Assembly: GCA_025361765.1 (NCBI GenBank)
Contig: JANYJS010000040.1
Span: forward strand, 1 to 54,437
Length of the DNA: 54,437 bases
Direction of reading: 5' to 3'
From: Bacillota bacterium
Lineage (GTDB): Bacteria > Bacillota > Clostridia > Peptostreptococcales > Anaerovoracaceae
Part shown: positions 17,245-25,601 of the stretch, piece by piece
Layout of the letters: each line of letters begins with the position of its first letter
How positions within the stretch are numbered: the stretch's first letter is position 1
Translations under genes and position numbers: made by a program
Notes under the pieces: generated by a model
What the model was told of the DNA's origin: nothing
The model's database searches: none
Seen by the model: only the letters and a program-made list of their open reading frames with translations

Positions 17245-17910
17245 TTATTTGTTGAACATATCGTCCCTAAGGATCATTTCCTTCAATTGGTCTATATGGT
17301 TGAAAGCGCTGTCTCTAGACCCTTCAGCATCTCCTTTAGATATGGCTTCATATATTTTGATATGCTCCGCGGGCATTTCTTCAGCTCTTTTGAAGTCTTT
17401 ATAATAGATGTATCTGAATCTCAGCACCAGTTCCTGTAGGGCTTCCACCATCTGCATCAGATGCTTGTTTCTGCTCGCTGCGAAAATCAGATGATGAAAT
17501 CTGGTGTCGCATTTGATCATCGTAGCCATGTCGCCGGCCTTTAATGCTTCATTGAAGCGTTGAGAAGTTTCTAGCAGCTCCATCTGTTCTGCTTTCGTCA
17601 TTCTACTAGCGGCCAAGTAAGCCGCAAGGCCCTCAAGGGTGCTTCTGACTTCAAGAATGTCTACCATATCTTTGACGGATACATCGGAAACATAAGCTCC
17701 TCGCCTTGGCTCAATAGTAACCAACCCTTCTTTTTCAAGTTTTCTGATAGCTTCTCTGATCGGCGTACGGCTCACGCCCATATCTTCTGCAAGTTCTATT
17801 TCCATCATTCTGGTTCCCGGTTTGATCTCTCCTCTTAAAATGAGATCTCTAAGTTCCTCATAAACGATCTCTCTCAGTGGTCTATGACTTTGAATATCAA
17901 AATTTAGCAT
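17245..17910 (-). CDS. GntR-family regulator, FadR/FCD subfamily
   Basis: A 221-residue regulator. The N-terminal winged helix covers about residues 8-72 (RDLILRGEIKPGTRMMEIELAE, then SRTPIREAIRKLEKEGLV). The all-helical FCD ligand domain covers about 80-215, with the metal-binding pattern in DTRFHHLIFAASRN and a later SAFNHIDQL histidine. Such proteins sense small carboxylates or sugar acids. It sits 52 bases downstream of ispE, an association seen in other Clostridia. Its target and ligand are not deducible here. Confidence 0.85.
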   Translation of the reverse strand: MLNFDIQSHRPLREIVYEELRDLILRGEIKPGTRMMEIELAEDMGVSRTPIREAIRKLEKEGLVTIEPRRGAYVSDVSVKDMVDILEVRSTLEGLAAYLAASRMTKAEQMELLETSQRFNEALKAGDMATMIKCDTRFHHLIFAASRNKHLMQMVEALQELVLRFRYIYYKDFKRAEEMPAEHIKIYEAISKGDAEGSRDSAFNHIDQLKEMILRDDMFNK

Positions 17911-17962
17911 AGGTGCTACCTCTTTCCTGTTTCATTTCAATTTTATTGTTTTCTTTTTGTTT

Positions 17963-19036
17963 TTATAATGTTTGTACCAGATATGTGTCCGCGTTTACTT
18001 TTTTCATGGCCTCATATGCACGCTCTGCGGAAGTCTTATCAACGAATAAGCCGAATATTGTGGGTCCACTTCCACTCATCAGAGTCACCATCGGATCACA
18101 GTCCCGCATCTTGTTCTTTGTATACATGACTATACAATACTCTTCCAATGTTACCTTTTCAAGTACATTTATCATATTTTTAGAAATTTTATTAAAGTCG
18201 TCTTCTAACAAACCCTGTATGAGTTCTTCTGTATCTGGCCTCGCATCTATGTCAGAAAGCACTAGTCCACCATAAACTTTTGCGGTAGAAACGCCCAAAG
18301 GCGGCTTCGACAAAACAATCCAGCATTCACTAAAAATCGATAGCGGCATCCCGCCGGGCTTGATTATGGGCGTCAGTTTTTCCCCAATGCCTTCTGCCAA
18401 AGCACAGGTGGCAAAACAAGTTAATCTGCCATTGCCTGAGTCCTGTAAATCCTTACCAATGGCGCCTACTCCCAAATTATTCGTCCCCATGATTTTCTGG
18501 CTGGCGGCGTTGCCCATAATACAAAAGGGAACATCAGCGCCCAGCTTTTTTCCCAGGATCATAAGTTCTTCCATAGTGCATACCTTGGCCCAAAGGCCGT
18601 TCAGCGCCAGCAGCACTGCGGCAGCGTCCGTGCTGCCTCCGGCCAATCCGGCAGCGACTGGAATGCCCTTCTCAATATGAATATCGACGTTGCCGGCTTT
18701 AAGCTGGCCGTGCTCTGCGTAGGTCTCGGCCAGCAGCCTTGCTGCTGCATAGGCGATATTATCCAGGCCAGTTGGTAGTTCAAGGTTATTGGTAGTCAGG
18801 TTAATCTTTAAATTTTCACTTGGCTTTTCGTCATGACTCTTGCCATAACCATTGCCATAACCATTGCCATAAAGCGTATTCAAAGTTTTCTCTGGATTAT
18901 AGCTTACTGTCACCAAGTCAAATAAATTAATCTGCTGCATCACCATGCGAACCTCATGGTACCCATCAGATCTTTTTCTAATCACATCCAGAGACAAATT
19001 GATTTTCGCGTTAGCCTTCAAAGTCATTTTCTGCAT
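17963..19036 (-). CDS. ispE: 4-diphosphocytidyl-2-C-methyl-D-erythritol kinase IspE, enlarged
   Basis: A GHMP kinase of the non-mevalonate isoprenoid pathway. Conserved parts are LKANAKINLSLDV, the ATP loop IPVAAGLAGGSTDAAAVL, LGADVPFCIMG and the C-terminal LMSGSGPTIFGLF. At 357 residues it is about 70 longer than usual. Insert 1 (about residues 52-75) holds a GNGYGNGYG repeat encoded by 12-bp repeats. Insert 2 (about 176-210) splits the usual CIMGG(T/A)xLAEGIGE block. The active-site motifs look intact. The start at 19036 is chosen for GAGGAA at good spacing; the 19078 ATG lies in the thiolase terminator. Confidence 0.88.
   Translation of the reverse strand: MQKMTLKANAKINLSLDVIRKRSDGYHEVRMVMQQINLFDLVTVSYNPEKTLNTLYGNGYGNGYGKSHDEKPSENLKINLTTNNLELPTGLDNIAYAAARLLAETYAEHGQLKAGNVDIHIEKGIPVAAGLAGGSTDAAAVLLALNGLWAKVCTMEELMILGKKLGADVPFCIMGNAASQKIMGTNNLGVGAIGKDLQDSGNGRLTCFATCALAEGIGEKLTPIIKPGGMPLSIFSECWIVLSKPPLGVSTAKVYGGLVLSDIDARPDTEELIQGLLEDDFNKISKNMINVLEKVTLEEYCIVMYTKNKMRDCDPMVTLMSGSGPTIFGLFVDKTSAERAYEAMKKVNADTYLVQTL
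18843..18871 (-). repeat. 12-bp coding repeat inside ispE
   Basis: The unit CCATAACCATTG (plus strand) repeats about two and a half times and encodes the Gly-Tyr-Gly-Asn run of IspE insert 1. The frame is kept because the unit length is a multiple of three. Confidence 0.8.
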
Positions 19037-19078
19037 AGATTTCCTCAGTTTCCTAATAAATTTTGACTGAATCAACAT

Positions 19079-19109
19079 TAAAAAACTCCCGCCATTTCTA
19101 GCAGGAGTT
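19079..19109 (-). terminator. intrinsic terminator after the thiolase gene
   Basis: The arms AACTCCTGC and GCGGGAGTT (one G-U pair) are followed by TTTT on the minus strand, 24 bases after the thiolase stop. ispE must therefore have its own promoter or depend on read-through. Confidence 0.8.
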
Positions 19110-19132
19110 TAAAGTCAAGTAATAGCCAGTTC

Positions 19133-20311
19133 TTATCTTTCAACGATCAGCGCTGTGCCCTGTCCGCCGCCGATGCAGAGTGTAGCCAGGCCTGTTTTGG
19201 CGTCTCTCTTTTGCATTTCATAGATCAGAGAAACAAGAATTCTTGCGCCAGAAGCGCCGATCGGATGTCCGATGGCAATAGCGCCGCCATTCACGTTCAG
19301 TTTTGAAGCATCAAACCCCATTTCCTTGCCTACTGCAACTGCCTGAGCCGCGAAGGCTTCGTTGGCTTCAATCAGGTCAAGGTCGGAAACCTTAAGTCCT
19401 GCTTTTTCCAGTGCTTTTGTAGAAGATGGCACTGGTCCGATTCCCATGATTTTAGGATCAACGCCAGCAGAAGCATAGGATTTAATGGTGCAAAGATATT
19501 TCAGGCCAAGCTCGTCAGCCTTTTCTTTTGACATGACGACTAGGGCAGCTGCTCCATCATTGATTCCAGAAGCATTTGCCGCGGTGACAACGCCGTCTTT
19601 TTTGAAAGCAGGTTTGAGGCCAGCAAGTTTTTCTGCTGAAGATCCAAATTTAGGATATTCATCTGTATCAAATACAATTGGGTCACCCTTCTTTTGAGGA
19701 AGGACAACAGGAACGATTTCATCTTTGAATCGGCCAGCCTTTATAGCGGCTTCGGCCTTGTTCTGAGATCCAGCGGCGAAAGCATCAAGCTCTTCTCTGG
19801 TAAGCCCCCACTGCTCAGCAACGTTTTCTGCGGTTATTCCCATGTGATAGTTGTTGAAGGCATCTGTAAGTCCATCATAAACCATCATATCAACCATTTT
19901 GGTGTCGCCCATTCTGGCTCCCCATCTTGCGGTAGGAACGACGTAAGGAGCAAGGCTCATGTTTTCTGTTCCGCCTGCGATAACGCAGTCCGCGTCGCCG
20001 GCTTTGATGATCTGAGCTGCTAAAGCTACTGATCTCAGTCCTGAGCCGCAAACCTTATTGATGGTCATTGAAGGTACTTCTTGTGGGATTCCTGCCGCAA
20101 TCGAAACCTGTCTTGCAATATTTTGTCCCAGTCCGCCCTGAAGCACGCAGCCGAATACCACTTCATCGATGATATCCGCGCTGATTCCAGCCTTTTCGAT
20201 GGCCGCTTTTACTGCGATGGCGCCAAGGGTTGCTGCATTTGTGTCTTTAAGTGCACCGCCAAAACTGCCTACGGGGGTTCTGACTGCGCTTACTATTACT
20301 ACTTCTCTCAT
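19133..20311 (-). CDS. thlA: acetyl-CoA acetyltransferase (thiolase II)
   Basis: 392 residues, the standard size for biosynthetic thiolase. The acylated Cys is in [12 protein letters not shown] (about residue 88), the catalytic His in [10 protein letters not shown] (about 349) and the second Cys in LCIGGGQG (about 378). It condenses two acetyl-CoA to acetoacetyl-CoA, the entry to butyrate, ketone or polyhydroxyalkanoate routes. No crt, hbd or bcd gene is adjacent, so its pathway is open. A 23-bp palindrome in the upstream region suggests dedicated control. Confidence 0.92.
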   Translation of the reverse strand: MREVVIVSAVRTPVGSFGGALKDTNAATLGAIAVKAAIEKAGISADIIDEVVFGCVLQGGLGQNIARQVSIAAGIPQEVPSMTINKVCGSGLRSVALAAQIIKAGDADCVIAGGTENMSLAPYVVPTARWGARMGDTKMVDMMVYDGLTDAFNNYHMGITAENVAEQWGLTREELDAFAAGSQNKAEAAIKAGRFKDEIVPVVLPQKKGDPIVFDTDEYPKFGSSAEKLAGLKPAFKKDGVVTAANASGINDGAAALVVMSKEKADELGLKYLCTIKSYASAGVDPKIMGIGPVPSSTKALEKAGLKVSDLDLIEANEAFAAQAVAVGKEMGFDASKLNVNGGAIAIGHPIGASGARILVSLIYEMQKRDAKTGLATLCIGGGQGTALIVER

Positions 20312-20362
20312 GATTCGACATCCTCCTATATTTACTTTTTTCTATACGTTAAAATCTGTTCT

Positions 20363-20385
20363 GCTTTGCATATTGTATGCAAAGC
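20363..20385. promoter_or_regulatory. palindromic operator upstream of the thiolase gene
   Basis: A perfect inverted repeat of 10-base arms, GCTTTGCATA and TATGCAAAGC, around a 3-base centre, 52 bases before the thiolase start. Size and symmetry suit a dimeric repressor site. The regulator is unknown. Confidence 0.55.
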
Positions 20386-20456
20386 CTATGACGATACTAT
20401 GATAATATTGATTGGCAAAAATTACAAGGGTTAGACAAAAAGTCGAAAAATTCTAA

Positions 20457-21395
20457 TTACACACTCAATTTGAATAAGGCAATATAACTTTCCAGAAGCT
20501 TGACTGGATGATAGGATAGTTTGGCTTTTCTGAGTCCGGCAATGCCCATATCCTCTTCTCTATTAATGCACTTAACGTGAGCGGCTACATGTTTACAGAA
20601 TTCATTGTTGATTGCCTGATAAAGACCTCTATACTCTGTATTGGCTTTTTCTACGTGGACAGTAACGGTTTTTTTACCTAAATACCCTCCAATGCTCAGT
20701 GCTTGTATCTTTCCCTCGATGAGTATGGCTCCGGCTAAATAACCGACTTTTTCAAGATTTCTAAGAGCGTCTTCCATGGCGCGTTCTTCCATCATCAAAA
20801 GCTTCATCTCATGTTCAGGCAGACATTTTCTTGCATTAAATGCGTGTATAAAATCCATAGCATCATCTGCCATGGCCGAAGTCAGCTCCACATACTCATA
20901 GGTATAGTGACTGAGGAAGTAATTGAGGTGATTTTTTTTAGGATGATACTGCCGTCCTTTCAGCTCGATGAGGTCCTGAGTTGAATAGACGTAGTCATAA
21001 TTTGGCCGATCGGCAATAAATTCAAGCTGATTTGGCAAAGCTTGTTCAAAGAATTCGCGCATATGAAAGGGCATCAGTCTTATGCTAAAATCAAAGCCTT
21101 TATCTTCAAATATTTTCTTGGCTTCTTTGACAGTATAGGCTAAAGCTTCAGCTTCATACTTTCCATTTTTTGTTAATGGCGGGAATAAAAATGCCTCGTC
21201 TCTATCTGTTTCAAGATGGCTCATCCCCGATAGGCAAAGATACTCTCCAATGATTTGCCAACTGAATTGGTTGATATCGCGCCACATATAAAGAGACGTG
21301 ATAGAAAAGCTGGAAGCCCTATAATCAAAGGATCCCAGATACTCATTCAGCACCACTCTATTCTCGAGAGTGATTTGATTATCGAATAAAAACAT
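20457..21395 (-). CDS. DUF2156-family (GNAT-like) protein
   Basis: 312 residues matching the DUF2156 family, related to the C-terminal acyltransferase domain of phosphatidylglycerol lysyltransferases. It has no membrane part. Visible family stretches are YRASSFSITSLYMWRDINQFSWQI, the LKGRQYHPKKNHLNYFL core near 150-165, and a C-terminal REEDMGIAGLRKAKLSYHPVKL. Soluble members are common in Clostridia and their function is not established. It follows the isochorismatase-like gene by 12 bases, so the two are co-transcribed. Confidence 0.75.
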   Translation of the reverse strand: MFLFDNQITLENRVVLNEYLGSFDYRASSFSITSLYMWRDINQFSWQIIGEYLCLSGMSHLETDRDEAFLFPPLTKNGKYEAEALAYTVKEAKKIFEDKGFDFSIRLMPFHMREFFEQALPNQLEFIADRPNYDYVYSTQDLIELKGRQYHPKKNHLNYFLSHYTYEYVELTSAMADDAMDFIHAFNARKCLPEHEMKLLMMEERAMEDALRNLEKVGYLAGAILIEGKIQALSIGGYLGKKTVTVHVEKANTEYRGLYQAINNEFCKHVAAHVKCINREEDMGIAGLRKAKLSYHPVKLLESYIALFKLSV

Positions 21396-21407
21396 GTTTC
21401 GCCTTTC

Positions 21408-21962
21408 TTATTTGACTAAAGCCGAAATGGCCTTAAATTCTGGTGCTTTGGCGCTGACGCAAAGCTCAAAAAGTGCAGCTTCACAGGTAGTGCCAATAGC
21501 CCCGGCATCGCCCATTCTTCGCTGGGCATATTTTTTATCAGTATTGTTTCTGGATGAGATGCAGTCATTGATGACAAAAACTTCGTATCCAGAGGAGAGC
21601 AAATCAAGTACCGTTTGCTGCACACATATGTGGGATTCTATTCCTGAAATGAGCACGGTTTTCTTTTTAGTCGCCTGAAGGGCTTCGACAAAAGAAGGCT
21701 CCCCACAGCAACTGAAGCTCATTTTTTCAATGGGTTCAAAGCCTGTTAAAAATGCATCTCTTACAACCTCCACGGTTTGTCCCAGGCCTTTAGTGTACTG
21801 CTGCGTGACTATGGCAGGAATGCCAAGAATCTCGCATCCTGCAATCAATTTTGCCACTGAAAGACCCAAGTTCTCTTGATCCTTCATTATGGGCATCAAT
21901 TTTTCCTGAAAATCAATGACCAAAAGAACGGAATCCTCTTTTTTCATTTTTATTCGATTCAT
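21408..21962 (-). CDS. isochorismatase-family cysteine hydrolase
   Basis: 184 residues, normal for the family. The catalytic Asp is in VLLVIDFQEKLMP (about residue 17), and the catalytic Cys in ISGIESHICVQQTV (about 113), with the preceding cis-peptide loop. Such enzymes hydrolyse C-N or ether bonds in small molecules (nicotinamide, N-carbamoyl amines, isochorismate); the substrate is not assignable. AGGAGG supports the start at 21962. It is coupled to the DUF2156 gene. Confidence 0.8.
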   Translation of the reverse strand: MNRIKMKKEDSVLLVIDFQEKLMPIMKDQENLGLSVAKLIAGCEILGIPAIVTQQYTKGLGQTVEVVRDAFLTGFEPIEKMSFSCCGEPSFVEALQATKKKTVLISGIESHICVQQTVLDLLSSGYEVFVINDCISSRNNTDKKYAQRRMGDAGAIGTTCEAALFELCVSAKAPEFKAISALVK

Positions 21963-22045
21963 CTTTGACCTCCTAAATATACATGAAACTCGCTGGCAAC
22001 CGGCTTTTGATTACAGACAATTGACGGCGGATGACTTTCAGGTCT

Positions 22046-22813
22046 TTACAATTTCAAGCCCCAAGTCTTGACCTCTTCTATAAGTTGATGGTTGGTCAAA
22101 TCAAATTGAAGCGGCGTTATTGAGGCATAGTCGTTTTGAATGGCAACGACATCGATGTCATCAGATAAATTTTCATACCAAAGTGGGGTGCCGGAGTACC
22201 AGGCATAAGTCTGTCCTGCAGGGTTAAGCCTCATGTCAAATGACTCGTCATACTCTCTTGCTCCGAGCCTGGTAATCTTGACTCCCTTAATTTCTGCCAT
22301 GGGGAGGTCTGGAACATTGATATTGAGAACGGTTTTTGTATCCAAATTCGCGAGTGCGATGGGCGCAGCCTGTAACGCCAAGGCTGCACAGCCTTCAAAA
22401 TACTTAGGGCTGTGGCTGTCAGCCGACACTGCTACGGAAGGAATGCCACAAATTGTTCCCTCGATGGCCCCCGAAACAGTCCCGGAATACAAGGTATCTG
22501 TACCCAGATTTGGACCATGATTGATCCCTGAGTAAACCAAATCGATCTTAATATCTTCTTGAAGCAGTTTTTTAACAGCCAATTTAACGCAGTCTGCAGG
22601 GGTTCCAGAAATTTTCCACGCTTTAACCGCACCCTCCATCTTGACTTCCTTGATTGTGATTGGGGCAGCTACTGTGATCCCGTGGCCGCAGGCGCTCTTC
22701 TGAGTGTCTGGAGCGCAGACATAAACGTCGGCAATTGTGGAAAGGGCCTTAACCAAGGCGTTGATTCCTCTGGCGTTAATCCCATCATCGTTTGTAACTA
22801 ATATCGTTGTCAT
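22046..22813 (-). CDS. surE: 5'/3'-nucleotidase SurE
   Basis: 255 residues, normal length. The metal site Asp pair is in LVTNDDGINARG. The loops SGTPADCVKLAV and SGINHGPNLGTDTLYSGTVSGA are diagnostic. SurE removes phosphate from nucleoside monophosphates and polyphosphate. An extended -10 (TGGTATAAT, about 22845-22853) lies about 35 bases upstream of the start. The 83-base gap to the isochorismatase-like gene allows read-through. Confidence 0.93.
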   Translation of the reverse strand: MTTILVTNDDGINARGINALVKALSTIADVYVCAPDTQKSACGHGITVAAPITIKEVKMEGAVKAWKISGTPADCVKLAVKKLLQEDIKIDLVYSGINHGPNLGTDTLYSGTVSGAIEGTICGIPSVAVSADSHSPKYFEGCAALALQAAPIALANLDTKTVLNINVPDLPMAEIKGVKITRLGAREYDESFDMRLNPAGQTYAWYSGTPLWYENLSDDIDVVAIQNDYASITPLQFDLTNHQLIEEVKTWGLKL

Positions 22814-22876
22814 ATTTAATAGTACCTTCTTTCTAGAGGAATATTATACCATATATATCGGGTTGAAAACAGCTTT

Positions 22877-22946
22877 GTCAAGATTTGAACTTTCATTTCA
22901 AATGAGAGTCAAGCTTCATATCACATTAGGACTCGAACTTCATTTC
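22877..22946 (-). repeat. degenerate tandem repeat of the antiporter gene 3' end
   Basis: Three degenerate 23-24 bp units (22923-22946, 22900-22922, 22877-22899) share a TGAAATGAAGTTCGA-like core. The first unit contains the last codons and the stop of the antiporter gene; the other two lie past it. Confidence 0.55.
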
Positions 22947-24389
22947 ACGGCAAAAATCCCATAGAACTTCCTCGTCCAGGCAATTAAGCAGCAGCCTGTT
23001 TCCGGCGCCTATTCTGGTGCTGCCTGCAGGGATTATGTACTTTTCATGTTGCCTTATTGCCAGAATCTTAACGCCCTTTGGCATGACCAGTTCATCAAGC
23101 CGATAGCCTATGGCCGGAGAATCAAAGGATGCGTAGACACCAAGCACCTGGATATCATCTATCTCATCGGAATAATCATTAAAATGCTTCAGCACATAGT
23201 CTCTGCTGGCGCTCTCTACAAACCCCAGCTTTCTCGCAAGGGGTCTAAGAAGAGTGCCTTGAATAATAATTGAGGATAGAGCAATAAAGAAAATAATGTT
23301 GAAAATCTCATCAGCAACGCCGATGCCGGCAATAAGCGGATAGGTGGCAAATACAATGGATGCGGCGCCTCTAAAGCCCACAAGTGAAACGAAAAGCTGT
23401 TCTTTCATTGGCACCTTGAATAGGCTTAAAATGGGTATGACCGCCAGTGGTCTTATGACTAAAATTAGGACCAGAGAAATGATCAGACTTGAAATAGCAA
23501 CCTCTCCAAGCTGACTAGGAAATACCTGAAGCCCCAAGGTGACAAAAAGTATAATCTGCATTAGCCAGGACTGCCCATCAAAGAATCTGATAAACCGCAT
23601 TTTGAGTATGAAGCTGCTGTTGCCTATAATTAGGCCTGCCACAAAGATCGCTAGGAAAAAATTGCCGCCAATAGTCATAGTAAAAGCATAAAGGAAAAGC
23701 ACCAGCGCGATGCCAAATATGGGATAAAACCCGTCAACATCAAGTCTAATTCTATTTAACAGTCGCACCGAAAAATACCCTGCCAGAAGACCAACAACTA
23801 GGCCAAAGGCAATCTCTGTAAAGAGCAATAAGGCTACTTCACCTGTTGTAATGCCAGGATTCAGATTAAGGCTAATCAGCACGACTGTAAGCAGATAAGC
23901 CATTGGGTCATTGCTGCCACTCTCAAATTCAAGAAGAGGCGCAAGCCTGCCCTTTAGCGTAATTTTTTGAGACCTCAATGTGGAGAAAACTGACGCTGCG
24001 TCGGTGGATGATGCAATAGCACCAAGCAGCATGCATTCCAAAATGGACATATTAGTAACATAGTAAGCGATAGCGCCCACGCCTAAAGTCGTAATCAAAA
24101 CCCCGACTGTCGAAAGTGCGATTCCCTGAGCAATGATGTTTTTCCCCATCCTCCACTTAAAATCCATACCGCCATAAAACAGGATGAAGCAGAGAGCGAT
24201 ATTGCCGATTTCTTTGGTCAAGGCAGGGTTGTCGAAATAGATGCCTATTAGACCGTCGGATCCCATGAACATTCCGATACCAATAAAAACAAGAAGGATA
24301 GATACACCAAATCGGGAAAGGTATTTACTGGCAAAGATACAAAAAAGCATCAGAACTGAGATCAATATTATGAGATATTGAGTTTCCAC
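22926..24389 (-). CDS. CPA1-type K+/H+ antiporter (NhaP2/CvrA-like)
   Basis: 487 residues. About 12 membrane helices span residues 1-385, with the ion-binding region GAIASSTDAASVFSTLR near 144-160 and ESGSNDPMAYLL near 176-187. A cytosolic TrkA-C/RCK domain (about 390-487) follows, including YRLDELVMPKGVKILAIRQ. This architecture matches NhaP2/CvrA potassium:proton antiporters that regulate cell K+ and volume. The gene is divergent from the FAH-family gene. Its 3' end is tandemly repeated past the stop. Confidence 0.88.
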   Translation of the reverse strand: METQYLIILISVLMLFCIFASKYLSRFGVSILLVFIGIGMFMGSDGLIGIYFDNPALTKEIGNIALCFILFYGGMDFKWRMGKNIIAQGIALSTVGVLITTLGVGAIAYYVTNMSILECMLLGAIASSTDAASVFSTLRSQKITLKGRLAPLLEFESGSNDPMAYLLTVVLISLNLNPGITTGEVALLLFTEIAFGLVVGLLAGYFSVRLLNRIRLDVDGFYPIFGIALVLFLYAFTMTIGGNFFLAIFVAGLIIGNSSFILKMRFIRFFDGQSWLMQIILFVTLGLQVFPSQLGEVAISSLIISLVLILVIRPLAVIPILSLFKVPMKEQLFVSLVGFRGAASIVFATYPLIAGIGVADEIFNIIFFIALSSIIIQGTLLRPLARKLGFVESASRDYVLKHFNDYSDEIDDIQVLGVYASFDSPAIGYRLDELVMPKGVKILAIRQHEKYIIPAGSTRIGAGNRLLLNCLDEEVLWDFCREMKFES

Positions 24390-24481
24390 AGCTACCCTCC
24401 CTACATTTCATCATGTAATTTTCCCTATTTCTATCAGCATTTTTATATTATTATGCTATTCTCCGTAGTTTTATCATACCA

Positions 24482-24547
24482 TAAGAAATTTAGAATTCCT
24501 ATGTTCTCGATTGAACCCGCTAAGAAATTTGGATTTCATAGGTTCCC
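24482..24547. repeat. direct repeat with 39-bp period
   Basis: Two copies of a 27-bp sequence starting TAAGAAATTT (24482 and 24521) agree at about 22 of 27 positions. They lie in the divergent region between the antiporter and FAH-family genes, and could be operators or a slippage scar. Confidence 0.5.
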
Positions 24548-24629
24548 ATTTCTCATAATTTTGATATACTGAATTTACGTTTAGTACACTTTTCTGAAAT
24601 CCATTGGGAGATTAAAGGAGGTTTTTACA

Positions 24630-25529
24630 ATGATATTTGCAACTGTTGACTACCGGGGAGAAGAAATGGTCTGCTGCGTCGATCGAGCAGGCGACCGGAT
24701 TTTTCCAATTTATTTGTTTTTTGAAAATTTGGGACTTTCCTTTCAAGGAGATATGGTAGATTTTATATCCGCCTATAAGCCAGAATTTGCTGATGATTTG
24801 GCTGTATTTTTTGGTTCTAGACCAGAGCTGGCAATTTGTTTAGATGAGGTAAAATTCTTAGCCCCCATTCCCGCCCCCCGTCGCAACATCGTCTGCCTTG
24901 GAAAAAATTATGCGGATCATGTCAATGAAATCAAAGGTCTTACAGGAGGCACCGGCGCTGTGCCAAAAGCACCGATCTATTTCACCAAGGCTACGCACAC
25001 CATAATCGGTCCAGAAGATGTCATCCTTCGTCATGAAGGGATTACCGAGAAAATCGACTACGAGGTGGAGCTGGCCATCGTCATAGGAAAGGCTGGCACA
25101 AATATCAATCCACAAGACGCCGAGGACTATATTTTTGGCTATACCATAGCAAACGATATCTCGGCAAGAGATCTTCAGACCGAGCATAATCAATGGTTCA
25201 AAGGCAAGAGTCTTATTAGCCACTGCCCCCTGGGCCCTTGGATTTTGCCAAAATTTTTGGCCCCTTTTCCTGTTCATCTGGATATCAGGTGCTATATCAA
25301 TGGGGAAATAAGGCAGAATTCCAACACGTCAAATTTGATTTTCGACATTCCCACCATCATCAGCGACCTGTCCCGGGGTTATATGCTAATGCCCGGTGAC
25401 ATCATCCTCACTGGAACACCTGCCGGGGTGGGCATGGGCTTTGATCCGCCTAAGTTTCTCAAACCTGGAGATGAAGTCTGCTCAGTCATCGATGGCATCG
25501 GCTCCCTATTTAATACGGTTGAGGAGTAA
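24630..25529 (+). CDS. fumarylacetoacetate hydrolase-family protein
   Basis: 299 residues. The C-terminal catalytic FAH domain (about 85-295) has NIVCLGKNYADHV, the metal ligands in DYEVELAIVIGK (two Glu and preceding loop), GYTIANDISARDLQ, the Lys in KSLISHCPLGPWI and TGTPAGVG. The family covers acylpyruvases, oxaloacetate decarboxylases and 2-hydroxyhepta-2,4-diene-1,7-dioate isomerases; the exact substrate is unclear. AAAGGAGG precedes the start. It is a lone plus-strand gene. Confidence 0.85.
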   Translation: MIFATVDYRGEEMVCCVDRAGDRIFPIYLFFENLGLSFQGDMVDFISAYKPEFADDLAVFFGSRPELAICLDEVKFLAPIPAPRRNIVCLGKNYADHVNEIKGLTGGTGAVPKAPIYFTKATHTIIGPEDVILRHEGITEKIDYEVELAIVIGKAGTNINPQDAEDYIFGYTIANDISARDLQTEHNQWFKGKSLISHCPLGPWILPKFLAPFPVHLDIRCYINGEIRQNSNTSNLIFDIPTIISDLSRGYMLMPGDIILTGTPAGVGMGFDPPKFLKPGDEVCSVIDGIGSLFNTVEE

Positions 25530-25601
25530 CGTTCTTTCTTGTTTAAAATCTGTAGACGAATAACGCTTAATTCTTTGCTATAGTGAAATCCCCTTTATAA
25601 T

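Noticed and set aside
22845-22881. TTGACA with TATAAT upstream of surE as a consensus promoter
   Set aside because: The spacing is about 27 bases, far too long; the TATAAT is better explained as an extended -10 (TGGTATAAT).
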